Shown piece by piece: positions 55,871 through 64,000 of a stretch of DNA of 64,000 bases (positions within the stretch are counted from its first letter, which is position 1; each line of letters opens with the position of its first letter). The DNA comes from Alteromonas gracilis (lineage in GTDB: Bacteria; Pseudomonadota; Gammaproteobacteria; Enterobacterales; Alteromonadaceae). A program made the translations under genes and the position numbers. The notes beneath the pieces are model-generated. The model did not search any database, was not told where the DNA came from, and saw nothing but the letters and a program-made list of their open reading frames with translations. The stretch spans positions 14,178 to 78,177 of the forward strand of contig NZ_PVNO01000030.1 in the NCBI RefSeq assembly GCF_002993325.1, in the 5' to 3' direction.

Positions 55871-56932
55871 CTAGGCAGTTACGCGCTTAACAAAACGAAG
55901 TACGCTCCAGATATGTTGGATAACAAGACTGTAAACAACGAGTAAGCCAATAAAGCACCAAAACATTATCGCTTCCGGCACTTGATAAACTTCGCCAAGA
56001 ATACCGATAAGGCAGTAGCAAGCCCCTAACATTAGAATCGCGACAAGTGATTTTCTGCTGCTTAACCCAGCTCGCATGAAGATGTTATGAAGGTGTTGGC
56101 GGTCAGGTTTTAGCATCGATTGACCTTTTCGCGCGCGTCGATACATAATCGCCGCCATATCCATCAAAGGCAATCCCACTAACCATACAGCGGTAATAGG
56201 TCTAAACGCTGCCGTTTCTCCTTGGGTATGATCCACGAGCAACCAGACAATGGTTAGCCCAACAAACATACTCCCCGCATCGCCCATGAATATCTTATTT
56301 CCCCTGAAACCTTTCCAACTGAGATTAAAGGCGAGGAACGGAACGATTGCAGCTACTATAATAAGAGGTTCCATTATGGACGCGCCATGGCCTGTAAAGA
56401 CTAGAAAACCGGAAACCGTTAGCAAAATGACTAAACTCATTCCACCGGCTAAACCGTCAATTCCGTCTATCATGTTAAACGCATTAATAACGCCTACGAC
56501 GCAAATGATAGTGAAGAAATAACCGCTAAGTCCAAGCAGCACTTCACCTGTGCCGAAAATATTACCTAATGACGTAATATAGTTTTGGGCACTCCAAGCC
56601 ATTATTGCTGCAACACCAAATTGACACATCAAACGACCTTTAGCACTTAAATCAAAGCGGTCGTCTAACATGCCAAGTAAAACAATAAACGCGCTAGCCG
56701 TGAAAAATAGAGGGTTATTTTTCATCCAAACATCAGTAGCAACACTGGCGACTAACACGGCCATAAAGATCGCAACGCCTCCCGTTAAAGGAACGATACC
56801 AGCATGGCGTTTGCGCGCAGAAGGTTGATCGACTAGGCCGAATTGATGTGCCAATGGCGTCATCACTACTAAAAGGATCAGCGCAACAAAAAATGCAGTG
56901 AACAATGGAACGAACTGCAAATACGTTAGCAT
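55871..56932 (-). CDS. wecA: Undecaprenyl-phosphate GlcNAc-1-phosphate transferase
   Basis: The 353-residue polytopic inner-membrane enzyme starts surface polysaccharides by moving GlcNAc-1-P to undecaprenyl phosphate. About 11 hydrophobic helices are present. Motifs are VDQPSARKRHAGIVPLTGG, LGMLDDRFDLSAKGR (DD pair), FNMIDGIDGLAGG and FMGDAGSMFVGLTI, and the HIFMR motif (LHNIFMRAGLS). I start at the ATG at 56932, because GAGAGG lies 11 nt upstream; a GTG at 56941 is too close to that site. It is divergent from the capsule-export genes. Confidence 0.93.
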   Translation of the reverse strand: MLTYLQFVPLFTAFFVALILLVVMTPLAHQFGLVDQPSARKRHAGIVPLTGGVAIFMAVLVASVATDVWMKNNPLFFTASAFIVLLGMLDDRFDLSAKGRLMCQFGVAAIMAWSAQNYITSLGNIFGTGEVLLGLSGYFFTIICVVGVINAFNMIDGIDGLAGGMSLVILLTVSGFLVFTGHGASIMEPLIIVAAIVPFLAFNLSWKGFRGNKIFMGDAGSMFVGLTIVWLLVDHTQGETAAFRPITAVWLVGLPLMDMAAIMYRRARKGQSMLKPDRQHLHNIFMRAGLSSRKSLVAILMLGACYCLIGILGEVYQVPEAIMFWCFIGLLVVYSLVIQHIWSVLRFVKRVTA

Positions 56933-56941
56933 AAAAGACAC

Positions 56942-57417
56942 AACCTCTCGTCACTGACCCCAAAAACGTATTCCGCTTCACTACAGATCAGTGCATTCAA
57001 AAACAACATTAAAAACTTAAACCGTGCATCCATTTTTTTACAACTTCCATTTCTACCAATGCGACGAGGGCGTATTGTTATTAAGCGTGGATAGAAAACT
57101 CTGTAATGATATAAAACATTTGGTTGACTAACCACCTTAATTATAAAAATAACCTCTAGAAACATCGTTTTTAATCTTTAATATTACCGCGCCAAAGCAA
57201 TTTGCAATAAAAACACATTTGATGACCCTAGTTTGAAAACATAATCCTGGTTGTAACATTGCAACTTCAAGGAGAAATAACTATCTCGGTTACTCGTCTA
57301 CTTACATTTAAGCGCGATTCAAATGCTTTAAACTACGTAGCAATTGAGACGGCAAACATGCTTTTTTCGAAACTTATGTTATTCTAGCGCGAAATTGCTA
57401 TATGGATATGAAAGCTA
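56942..57417. other. Intergenic region between wecA and the capsule-export genes
   Basis: About 475 bp of AT-rich sequence that must hold two divergent promoters. There is no RfaH ops element (GGCGGTAG). The one feature that stands out is AAGGAG at 57269-57274, which has no ATG, GTG or TTG at a suitable distance, only an ATC that opens a 34-codon frame ending at 57387. Confidence 0.5.
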
Positions 57418-57816
57418 ATGTTCAAACAATTCACACGTTTTATGTTGCCGTTCGCAATTATTGCGTTCGGAGCCGGGTGCACCAACTCCCCCACGGTTAC
57501 CAAAGCTGACATTCCTTTGGTGCATTCTTCGCTCGCCTACTCGCTCGCACCAGACAAAGAGCTTGCAATAAATATTCCAAAAGCCAATATATATTTCGAT
57601 TCGAAAGAATCATTTTCAATACGTTTTGACGGCAGTAAGTACACCGCGGTTAAACACTATATCTCGGCGACAGGGAATAAATGTATTCGCTTTTCTTTAC
57701 AAGAAGGTGAAATCATCGCTCCTTCAGCACAAAAAAAAGTAACAACTTGCCAGCGCGGTGGTCAATGGCGAGTGATTTCTCCTCTGGTTGCTTCTACTAA
57801 TGCGCAAGGTGAATAA
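57418..57816 (+). CDS. Putative lipoprotein of the capsule-export cluster
   Basis: The 132-residue protein has a lipoprotein signal (FMLPFAIIAFGAGC, lipidation at Cys21) and a mature domain of predicted beta character (ELAINIPKANIYFDSKESFSIRFDG...KHYISATGNKCIRFSLQEGE) with two further Cys. I do not recognise the family. It lies 4 bp before the KpsD-like gene, so it is probably the first gene of that operon and may work in export or assembly at the outer membrane. Confidence 0.75.
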   Translation: MFKQFTRFMLPFAIIAFGAGCTNSPTVTKADIPLVHSSLAYSLAPDKELAINIPKANIYFDSKESFSIRFDGSKYTAVKHYISATGNKCIRFSLQEGEIIAPSAQKKVTTCQRGGQWRVISPLVASTNAQGE

Positions 57817-57820
57817 GTAA

Positions 57821-59650
57821 ATGAAGTTTATGGACATCGGAACAATAGTTAAAAGCGTATTATTCGTCACTTATACGGCTTTGATTTGCAGTTTATCTAT
57901 AGGTAACTCGTTTGCCCAAAGCGTAGAGCAGCTGCAACAACTTAGAGAAAGGGCGCAACAGTCTCAAAATAGTACAACGACACAATCAGTTTCCCCTCTT
58001 AGTATATCAACGCAGCGTACGTTACCTGGCGCAACGAGTTCGGCGAGCGCGATGGGCCAGTTTTCAACACAACCAAGAAATGGCGTCAATCTTCCTGGTG
58101 AGCCTACAATTGATACCGTTTTTCCAGCGCAAGCGCCTATGGAAAACCCGCCCTTTGCTGCTAATTTATTTATCGGCGGCTTTGAATCAGAACGTAGTTC
58201 TGGTCTAAACGACAATTACTTAATTGCACCTGGAGATAAGATTTCTATTTGGCTTTGGGGCGCAGTAAACTTTTCTGATGTGGTTACGGTTGATAATCAA
58301 GGGAACATATTTATTCCGAATATTGGTCCAGTTCGCATAGCAAACACGCCGGCAGGTAGTGTGAATCAAACGGTGACCGCCAAAATCAGACAAGTCTACA
58401 CAAACGACGTAAATGTATACGTGAACCTGCTGACATCGACACCAGTTTCATTGTATGTTTCAGGTCCGGTCCTCAGACCGGGGCAGTATGCTGGCCTTGC
58501 GTCAGACAGCGTCCTGTATTACTTAAAACGTGCTGGAGGTATAGACTTTCAGCGGGGTAGTTTCAGACAAATAGATATTGTAAGAGACGGAAAAGTCGTC
58601 GCTTCAGCAGATTTATATGCATTTTTCAGAAATGGTAAGCTCCCTGAAATTTCATTCAAAGATGGAGATACCATTTTAGTGCATCCAATCGGCAACACTA
58701 TCGTTGTTGAAACTGGCGCGCGCAATAGCTTTACCTTCGAGTTCTTAAACGAAGAACTCAACGGTGATGTTGTTAATTATTTTGCACGACCAGGTGAATT
58801 TGCGTCTCACGCCTCTGTTTCAGGTATACGCAGCAATAAGCAATTTGCACGATATTTAAGTGTTGAAGAATTCGCGTCTCTTGAACTTAGAGCTGGCGAT
58901 ACGGTTGAGTATATCGCCGACCACGAACCACAAATCTATCGTATTAATGTAGCTGGTGCCTTTGCAGGCGCTTCACAGGTGATGGTAGATAAAGGTGCGC
59001 GACTTATCGATGTGCTTGACCATATTGAAGCTGACACAACGCTTTCCGACACTCAGAACATTTACCTTCTAAGAGAAAGTGTCGCAATAAAACAGAAAGA
59101 GATTATTGAGGAAGGGTTACGACGACTTGAACGCAGCATGTTCACCGCGCCGATAAGTTCGACAGGTGAAGGGGCTATTCGTGCTCAAGAAGCGCAGCTT
59201 GTTGCTGACTTTATCGCTCGTGCTCGCCAAGTTGAGCCTCAGGGACGAGTGGTAGTTTCAGAAAATGGTGAAATTGCAAATATTCTACTAGAGCCTAACG
59301 ATACGATTGTAATTCCAGAGGTTACAGACTTGGTCCACGTGGGTGGTGAAGTGTTGCTTCCACAATCGGTGGTATTTAATCCCGACGCAACCACAGAGGA
59401 CTATGTTGCATGGGCTGGCGGTTTTACCGAGCGTGCTGAAGATGAACGCATACTCATTGTTCGTAAAAACGGTAATGTTACCTTTACCAGTATTAACGAT
59501 TCGTTTCTATCTAGCAATGACAGCAAGCTAGAGCCTGGTGACCAGATTATTGTTTTGCCAACAATAGACACCAAACTACTTCAGGCTGTTAAAGATATAA
59601 CGCAAATCGTTTACCAGATTGCAATTGCAGCTAACGTAGCCACAAACTAG
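57821..59650 (+). CDS. Outer-membrane polysaccharide export protein, KpsD/Wza family
   Basis: The 609-residue protein has a signal peptide (about 12-32, SVLFVTYTALICSLSIGNSFA), then a Gln/Ser-rich region. The Poly_export domain (LIAPGDKISIWLWGAVNFSDVVTVDNQGNIFIPNIGPV, about 130-210) is followed by SLBB domains (PVSLYVSGPVLRPGQYAG; RINVAGAFAGASQV; LVHVGGEVLLPQSVVF). Length and domain order are closer to KpsD (about 560) than to Wza (about 380). It has no lipobox. It forms the outer-membrane channel for capsule release with the ABC transporter encoded next. Confidence 0.88.
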   Translation: MKFMDIGTIVKSVLFVTYTALICSLSIGNSFAQSVEQLQQLRERAQQSQNSTTTQSVSPLSISTQRTLPGATSSASAMGQFSTQPRNGVNLPGEPTIDTVFPAQAPMENPPFAANLFIGGFESERSSGLNDNYLIAPGDKISIWLWGAVNFSDVVTVDNQGNIFIPNIGPVRIANTPAGSVNQTVTAKIRQVYTNDVNVYVNLLTSTPVSLYVSGPVLRPGQYAGLASDSVLYYLKRAGGIDFQRGSFRQIDIVRDGKVVASADLYAFFRNGKLPEISFKDGDTILVHPIGNTIVVETGARNSFTFEFLNEELNGDVVNYFARPGEFASHASVSGIRSNKQFARYLSVEEFASLELRAGDTVEYIADHEPQIYRINVAGAFAGASQVMVDKGARLIDVLDHIEADTTLSDTQNIYLLRESVAIKQKEIIEEGLRRLERSMFTAPISSTGEGAIRAQEAQLVADFIARARQVEPQGRVVVSENGEIANILLEPNDTIVIPEVTDLVHVGGEVLLPQSVVFNPDATTEDYVAWAGGFTERAEDERILIVRKNGNVTFTSINDSFLSSNDSKLEPGDQIIVLPTIDTKLLQAVKDITQIVYQIAIAANVATN

Positions 59651-59651
59651 C

Positions 59652-60431
59652 ATGGTAACGTTTAAAGACCAGCTTTACGCATGGAGAGGCGTGATTTTCG
59701 CGCTTTTCCTGCGTGAGCTTCAAAGTAAATTCAACGATAAGTTTGGACTAGGATGGGCATTTCTTGAGCCTTTCGCGTTTATATTTGCGCTATCGTATTT
59801 ACGTGGGCTAATAAGTGGCGATGACATTCACTCTATTCCCCTCTTTTTGTTTATGATGATCGGAATGGTGGGCCTTCAGTCCCTCACTACGTGTTTACAG
59901 TCTGTATCAACCTCTGTCCGTCGGAATAAACCTCTTTACGCATTTAGGCAAGTGCAACCTATATCAGCAATTCTTACGGCCGGCTTTTTAGAATTTTCAG
60001 TTAAAGTCGTAGTAGTCGCTTTGCTAAGCCTTGCGCTTTATTTGATGGGCGAAACATTTACTGTAAATGACCCTCTATTATTGATATGTCTTTTTCTCCT
60101 ATTGTGGGTGTTTTCCATATCTATAGGGATGATTTTTGCGATTGCAGCCGCTTTCGTACCGGAAGTAGATAAAATAAAATCGATGTTAACCCGCCCATTG
60201 ATGTTTATTTCATGCGTATTCTTTAGCTTGCAAGATTTGCCCGAAGAATATTGGCCTTATTTGACGTGGAACCCCTTAGTGCACTTTAACGAACTTGCTA
60301 GATATGCTTGTTTTGAGTCTTATGGTACTAAAGGGGTATCGCTTAATTTTGTAGTTGAAATCACTATCGCATTCCTATTCCTCAGCCTCTCGATGTACCA
60401 CATTACTTGGAAAAAGGTACTATCTCGATGA
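59652..60431 (+). CDS. kpsM: Capsular polysaccharide ABC transporter permease
   Basis: The 259-residue inner-membrane protein of the ABC-2 type has about six transmembrane helices. It shows FLRELQSKFNDKFGLGWAFLEPFAFIFALSYLRGL and LTRPLMFISCVFFSLQDLPEEYWPYLTWNPLVHFNELARYACF, typical of KpsM/CtrC/Wzm. It starts 1 bp after the KpsD-like gene and overlaps kpsT by 4 bp. Confidence 0.92.
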   Translation: MVTFKDQLYAWRGVIFALFLRELQSKFNDKFGLGWAFLEPFAFIFALSYLRGLISGDDIHSIPLFLFMMIGMVGLQSLTTCLQSVSTSVRRNKPLYAFRQVQPISAILTAGFLEFSVKVVVVALLSLALYLMGETFTVNDPLLLICLFLLLWVFSISIGMIFAIAAAFVPEVDKIKSMLTRPLMFISCVFFSLQDLPEEYWPYLTWNPLVHFNELARYACFESYGTKGVSLNFVVEITIAFLFLSLSMYHITWKKVLSR

Positions 60432-61102
60432 TAAAAATTGAGAATTTAACCAAGAGCTACCCCAGTAAAATGGGACCTCAATACATATTCAAAAACTTGA
60501 ATTTTGATTTTCCTACCGAAAATAATGTTGCGATTTTAGGTAAGAATGGCGCGGGTAAATCAACACTTTTCAGAATGTTGGCTAAAAGTGAATACCCAGA
60601 TAGAGGACGCGTTTTAACAAACAAGGCGATGTCTTGGCCCGTTGCGCTACAGACCGGCGTTCATCCTCAAATGACGGGGCGTGAAAACACCCGTTTCGTC
60701 GGAAGAATTAATAACGTTAAATCGCTTCCCGAATACGAAGAAAAAGTTCAGGAATTCGCAGAGTTAGGCAAACGCTTCGATCTTCCTGTCCGTACTTACT
60801 CTTCAGGTATGCGAGCTAAATTGGTCTTTGCCTGCTGCATGAATATCAATTTTGATATCTATCTTATTGATGAAGCCACATCGGTTGGTGATCCGCTATT
60901 TAGAAAAAAGGCACGTTTATCACTTAAAGAAAAAAGTGAGGAAGCGGGCGTAATCATGGTAAGCCATGAGCTTGATCAAATTCGGGAGTTTTGTACATCT
61001 GCCGTTATCATTGACGACGGCAAACTCACTTATTATCACGATCTCGAAGAAGGCATCGACGTTTATACGCAGGATGCAGACAATAAGAAATCACTTAAAT
61101 AG
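60428..61102 (+). CDS. kpsT: Capsular polysaccharide ABC transporter ATP-binding protein
   Basis: The 224-residue ATPase has Walker A GKNGAGKST (38-46), signature motif YSSGMRAKL and Walker B IYLIDEATSVGD, then a switch His in MVSHELDQI. It lacks the C-terminal carbohydrate-binding extension of Wzt, so it belongs to the KpsT/CtrD capsule type. I start at the ATG at 60428, which overlaps the kpsM stop in ATGATAA; the frame extends to 60407. Confidence 0.94.
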   Translation: MIKIENLTKSYPSKMGPQYIFKNLNFDFPTENNVAILGKNGAGKSTLFRMLAKSEYPDRGRVLTNKAMSWPVALQTGVHPQMTGRENTRFVGRINNVKSLPEYEEKVQEFAELGKRFDLPVRTYSSGMRAKLVFACCMNINFDIYLIDEATSVGDPLFRKKARLSLKEKSEEAGVIMVSHELDQIREFCTSAVIIDDGKLTYYHDLEEGIDVYTQDADNKKSLK

Positions 61103-61114
61103 GTTCAAAACACA

Positions 61115-62233
61115 GTGGAAAAATCTCTTACACAGCTCAATGCCCTTCTCAGCAAGCACAAAACACTTATCCTTGTCCTGCCTTGGGTTCTGTATGCCTT
61201 GTATCTCGTTGTATGGGCAGCACCTCAATATGAAAGTAAAAGTCAGCTAATCGTAAAATCTAGCGATGGTGGCAGTAGTTTCGATCCGTCATCCCTTCTC
61301 ATGGCAGCAGGTGTTTCAGGCGGCTCGGGGGGAACTGAAAGCCAATTAGTCGAGGCCTATATTCAATCTGCGGATATGATTAAATATCTTGATGATACTA
61401 TAGGTCTTCGCGAGCACTATATGTCTGATAAAGCGGATATATTTAGCGGCCTTTCGTCTTCCCACAAGCAGGAAGATTTTTATCAATTCTATCTTGACCA
61501 CATTGAAGTCAGTGTTGACTCAGCATCTGCTGTAATTAGCCTACGCACACGGGCGTTCGATGCTGAATACGCCAAAATAATTAACCAAGCTATCGTGGAT
61601 AAAGCAGAAGAGTTTATCAACAACATTAATAATGACTTAGCTAAGTCAAAACTCGCTTTCGCTAAAGGTGAACACGAAATTGTTGAGCAAAAACTACAGC
61701 AAGCCAAAACAGAAATTTTAAGTTTTCAATCCAAGTACAACGTACTCGACCCCTCAGCTGAGGGTGCAGCCTTCCAGCAAATTGCTTTTTCTCTTCAGGC
61801 AACCCTTGCACAGAAAAAAGCCGAGCTGAGCACAATGTCGACCATGATGTCTGATGCTGCGCCAGAAATCATCAATATAAAGCGAGACATTGCTGCACTT
61901 CAAAAGGAAGTCGAAAAGCAGAAAGAGCGTATTAGTACGGCTGAAGGTGAAAGTGAGGCTTTATCTGTTAGCGAGCTCATGGCACGATACAGCAATCTTC
62001 AGGTTCAGCTACAGCTCGCGATTCAAGCGTACTCTTCATCGCTTATTACACTGGAGAACGCGCGCGTCGAGGCATACCAAAAGCTCCAACATTTGGTAAC
62101 TGTAGAATCGCCTACCCTTCCAGATGATAACGCTTATCCAACAGTTATTTACAACCTCGTATTATTCGGTGTATCTCTATTGCTTATTTACGGCATCATA
62201 CGCATTGTCGTTGCCACAATCCGTGAGCTTTAG
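61115..62233 (+). CDS. kpsE: Capsule export inner-membrane protein, KpsE/CtrB family
   Basis: The 372-residue protein starts with GTG. An N-terminal transmembrane helix (LILVLPWVLYALYLVVWA, about 17-37), a periplasmic coiled-coil region (about 170-320) and a C-terminal helix (IYNLVLFGVSLLLIYGIIRIVV) form the PCP-3 co-polymerase layout. SQLVEAYIQSADMIKYLD is a family segment. It links the ABC transporter to the outer-membrane KpsD-type channel. It follows kpsT by 12 bp and is the last gene of the export operon here. Confidence 0.9.
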   Translation: MEKSLTQLNALLSKHKTLILVLPWVLYALYLVVWAAPQYESKSQLIVKSSDGGSSFDPSSLLMAAGVSGGSGGTESQLVEAYIQSADMIKYLDDTIGLREHYMSDKADIFSGLSSSHKQEDFYQFYLDHIEVSVDSASAVISLRTRAFDAEYAKIINQAIVDKAEEFINNINNDLAKSKLAFAKGEHEIVEQKLQQAKTEILSFQSKYNVLDPSAEGAAFQQIAFSLQATLAQKKAELSTMSTMMSDAAPEIINIKRDIAALQKEVEKQKERISTAEGESEALSVSELMARYSNLQVQLQLAIQAYSSSLITLENARVEAYQKLQHLVTVESPTLPDDNAYPTVIYNLVLFGVSLLLIYGIIRIVVATIREL

Positions 62234-62262
62234 TGCTCCCACCTTTCTAGCAAACCAATAGT

Positions 62263-62298
62263 TCAATCGACTAAGTCGTTCAAGACTTAGTCGATTGA
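62263..62298 (+). repeat. Perfect 15-bp inverted repeat after kpsE
   Basis: Arms TCAATCGACTAAGTC (62263-62277) and GACTTAGTCGATTGA (62284-62298) are separated by a 6-nt loop, 30 bp after the kpsE stop. The following sequence (CACTGCTTTAATG) is not U-rich, so it may be a Rho-assisted or stabilising hairpin rather than a classic terminator. Confidence 0.9.
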
Positions 62299-62450
62299 CA
62301 CTGCTTTAATGAAGTTTGTCGCCCAAATCTTGTGTCTTTAAGCAAGCTCTAGTATAAGAAGCTATCCGCCTTACGGACTACAATCAAAGAGCCTATCCTA
62401 TAAGTGCTCTACAATAACAACCATAAGCAATATGGAATTAAAATATAATT

Positions 62451-63971
62451 ATGAAACCATCTAACGATACTAGCTTTTTCGGCCATCCAGGGGGCCTAAG
62501 AACGCTATTCTTTACAGAAATGTGGGAGCGCATGAGTTATTACGGTATGCGCGCGCTACTTGTTCTTTTCATGACAGCAAGCCTACAAACCCAGGGCTTG
62601 GGTTTTACTGTTGCAACCGCAGGCGCTATCTACGGTCTATACACAGGTGCGGTATATTTTCTAGGCCTACCGGGTGGTTGGTTAGCTGACCGCCTAATTG
62701 GTGGTAAAAGCGCCGTGTGGTACGGCGGTATTATCATCTTCGCAGGTCACGTTGTACTCGCTATAGACTTACAAAACCTATTTTTTGTTGGCCTTATCCT
62801 TGTTGCTTCAGGTACAGGCTTACTTAAACCCAACATCTCGGCGATGGTTGGCCAGCAGTACGGTGACGACGATGGACGACGCGACAGTGGATACGCCCTA
62901 TACTACATGGGTATTAATATAGGTTCACTCATCGCTTATCTTGTCACTGGTTACTTACAAGAGAACTGGGGATGGCACTACGCGTTTGGTGCTGCTGCTA
63001 TTGGTATGGCTATTGGCTTAATTCAATATTACTTTAGTAATCGTTCGCTATCGGCTGACTCTGTCGCACCAGCAAACCCTTATCAAGGTGCGGCTAAGCA
63101 GCGCGCGTGGATGGGCGTATGGGCAGTTGTCGCAGTTGCAGTTGTTGTTATTGTGCTTGCTCACATGGGCACCATTGTTATCGAGCCAGTTGCGCTTGCT
63201 CAACAGGTCGCCGTTGTATTTACCGTGATTTTCTTCGCTTACTTTGGCTTGATATATTTCAAAGGTCAGTTGAGCGAAAATGAGAAGAAGCGCATGTGGG
63301 CGCTATTTTTAGTGTGCATTGCATCAGCCTGTTTCTGGTCTGGTTTCGAGCAAGCTGGTTCATCTTTGAACCTATTCGCACAGAACTATACAGACCGCGT
63401 GCTTGAAAGCGGCTCGCTAATCACCTCTCTATTCGGTATGGACGCAATTCCAACGGTGTGGTTCCAACTATCGAACTCGCTATTTATTATCATCTTGTCG
63501 CCTTTCTTCGCGGCACTTTGGATTAACCTTGCTAAACGAATGATAGACCCGTCGTACACCATCAAATGTGCTATCGGTATCGTTATTATGGCATCGGGTT
63601 TCTTGGTGATGTTTATGGCGTCGCAATATGCTGCACAAGGTCTTAAAGTTGCGCCTATGTGGCTCGTTACTACTTACTTCCTTCATACGGTTGGTGAGCT
63701 TTGTTTAAGCCCAGTCGCACTAAGCGCTGTAAGTAAACTGTCGCCCAAGCGTTTTGCAGGTCAAATGATGGGGGTATTCGTACTGACTTACTCTATTGGT
63801 AACATTATTGCTGGTCTGTTGTCAGGTAACTTCGACCCTGAAAACGTAGAGCAAATGCCAGATCTGTATCTTCAAATTGCCCTATTTAGCATTGCTATCG
63901 CTATCGTGATTGGCTTAATGAGCTTTAAATCTCGTTTCTGGGAAAAAGCAGGTATTGAAGAAAAAGCGTAA
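62451..63971 (+). CDS. POT-family proton-dependent peptide transporter
   Basis: The 506-residue inner-membrane protein imports di- and tripeptides with protons. About 14 helices are visible. The POT motif TLFFTEMWERMSYYGMRALLVLFM (ExxERxxYY) is at residues 16-40, and GGWLADRLIGGKSAVW, SGTGLLKPNISAMVGQQY, and YYMGINIGSLIAYLVTGYL follow. C-terminal GELCLSPVALSAVSKLSPKRFAGQMMG matches the PTR2 signature region. The gene is monocistronic and complete, ending 29 bp before the window edge. Substrate range is not deducible. Confidence 0.94.
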   Translation: MKPSNDTSFFGHPGGLRTLFFTEMWERMSYYGMRALLVLFMTASLQTQGLGFTVATAGAIYGLYTGAVYFLGLPGGWLADRLIGGKSAVWYGGIIIFAGHVVLAIDLQNLFFVGLILVASGTGLLKPNISAMVGQQYGDDDGRRDSGYALYYMGINIGSLIAYLVTGYLQENWGWHYAFGAAAIGMAIGLIQYYFSNRSLSADSVAPANPYQGAAKQRAWMGVWAVVAVAVVVIVLAHMGTIVIEPVALAQQVAVVFTVIFFAYFGLIYFKGQLSENEKKRMWALFLVCIASACFWSGFEQAGSSLNLFAQNYTDRVLESGSLITSLFGMDAIPTVWFQLSNSLFIIILSPFFAALWINLAKRMIDPSYTIKCAIGIVIMASGFLVMFMASQYAAQGLKVAPMWLVTTYFLHTVGELCLSPVALSAVSKLSPKRFAGQMMGVFVLTYSIGNIIAGLLSGNFDPENVEQMPDLYLQIALFSIAIAIVIGLMSFKSRFWEKAGIEEKA

Positions 63972-64000
63972 TTTGTTGCTCGCATGTTTTAAGTGCTGAA

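Noticed and set aside
56926-57165. 79-codon minus-strand frame upstream of wecA
   Set aside because: It is Cys/Arg-rich without a ribosome site and overlaps the wecA start region; probably a chance frame.

Overview
The window is a stretch of gammaproteobacterial chromosome, most probably from an Alteromonas (A. macleodii-like) or a close relative. The basis is gene content and order: an E. coli-like pyrH-frr-uppS-cdsA-dxr-rseP-bamA-skp block, a yqcC-truC-yqcA / csrB / syd-queF-ppnN neighbourhood, DUF3549-DUF3301 and DUF3192 genes, and an NAD-type isocitrate dehydrogenase, together with moderate GC. The species is inferred, not proven. I see no insertion sequence, prophage, CRISPR array or rRNA operon. 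Almost everything is core genome.

Layout. 1-2.2 kb: the 3' end of an acidic protein with 45-residue tandem repeats, tRNA-Arg(CCT), two very small genes and smrA. 2.4-7.9 kb: purL and, divergently, mltF. 8.0-14.4 kb: a 51-residue basic protein, tadA, a PspB-like gene and a GGDEF gene (each behind a good sigma-54 promoter), a CPA2 antiporter and tilS. 14.5-33 kb (minus strand): accA, dnaE, rnhB, lpxB, lpxA, fabZ, then skp, bamA, rseP, dxr, cdsA, uppS, frr, pyrH, then tsf-rpsB. This block covers envelope biogenesis (outer-membrane protein assembly, lipid A, undecaprenyl and phospholipid precursors) and translation. lpxD is missing from its usual place between skp and fabZ, where a terminator is found instead. 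33.2-37.8 kb: map, glnD, dapD.

37.9-50.8 kb: the yqcA-truC-yqcC cluster, DUF3549-DUF3301, then a region of about 610 nt with no gene. I read that region as a very large CsrB-family regulatory RNA on the minus strand: about 46 GGA motifs, many in hairpin loops, a strong terminator, a GacA/UvrY-type 18-bp box about 180 bp upstream with an IHF-like site between, and the same yqcC/syd interval that csrB occupies in E. coli. After it come a GNAT acetyltransferase, a DUF3192 lipoprotein, syd, queF, a diguanylate cyclase, ppnN, a second DUF3192 protein and an HDOD-like protein.

51-64 kb: NAD-type icd, a ComEA-like protein, then surface polysaccharide functions: galU, two family-2 glycosyltransferases and wecA on the minus strand, and a lipoprotein plus KpsD/KpsM/KpsT/KpsE-type capsule export genes on the plus strand. 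A POT-family peptide transporter ends the window.

The main regulatory themes are Csr post-transcriptional control, two putative sigma-54 promoters, a dyad straddling the pyrH promoter and an rpsB leader. All functional calls come from reading the sequence; no database search was run.
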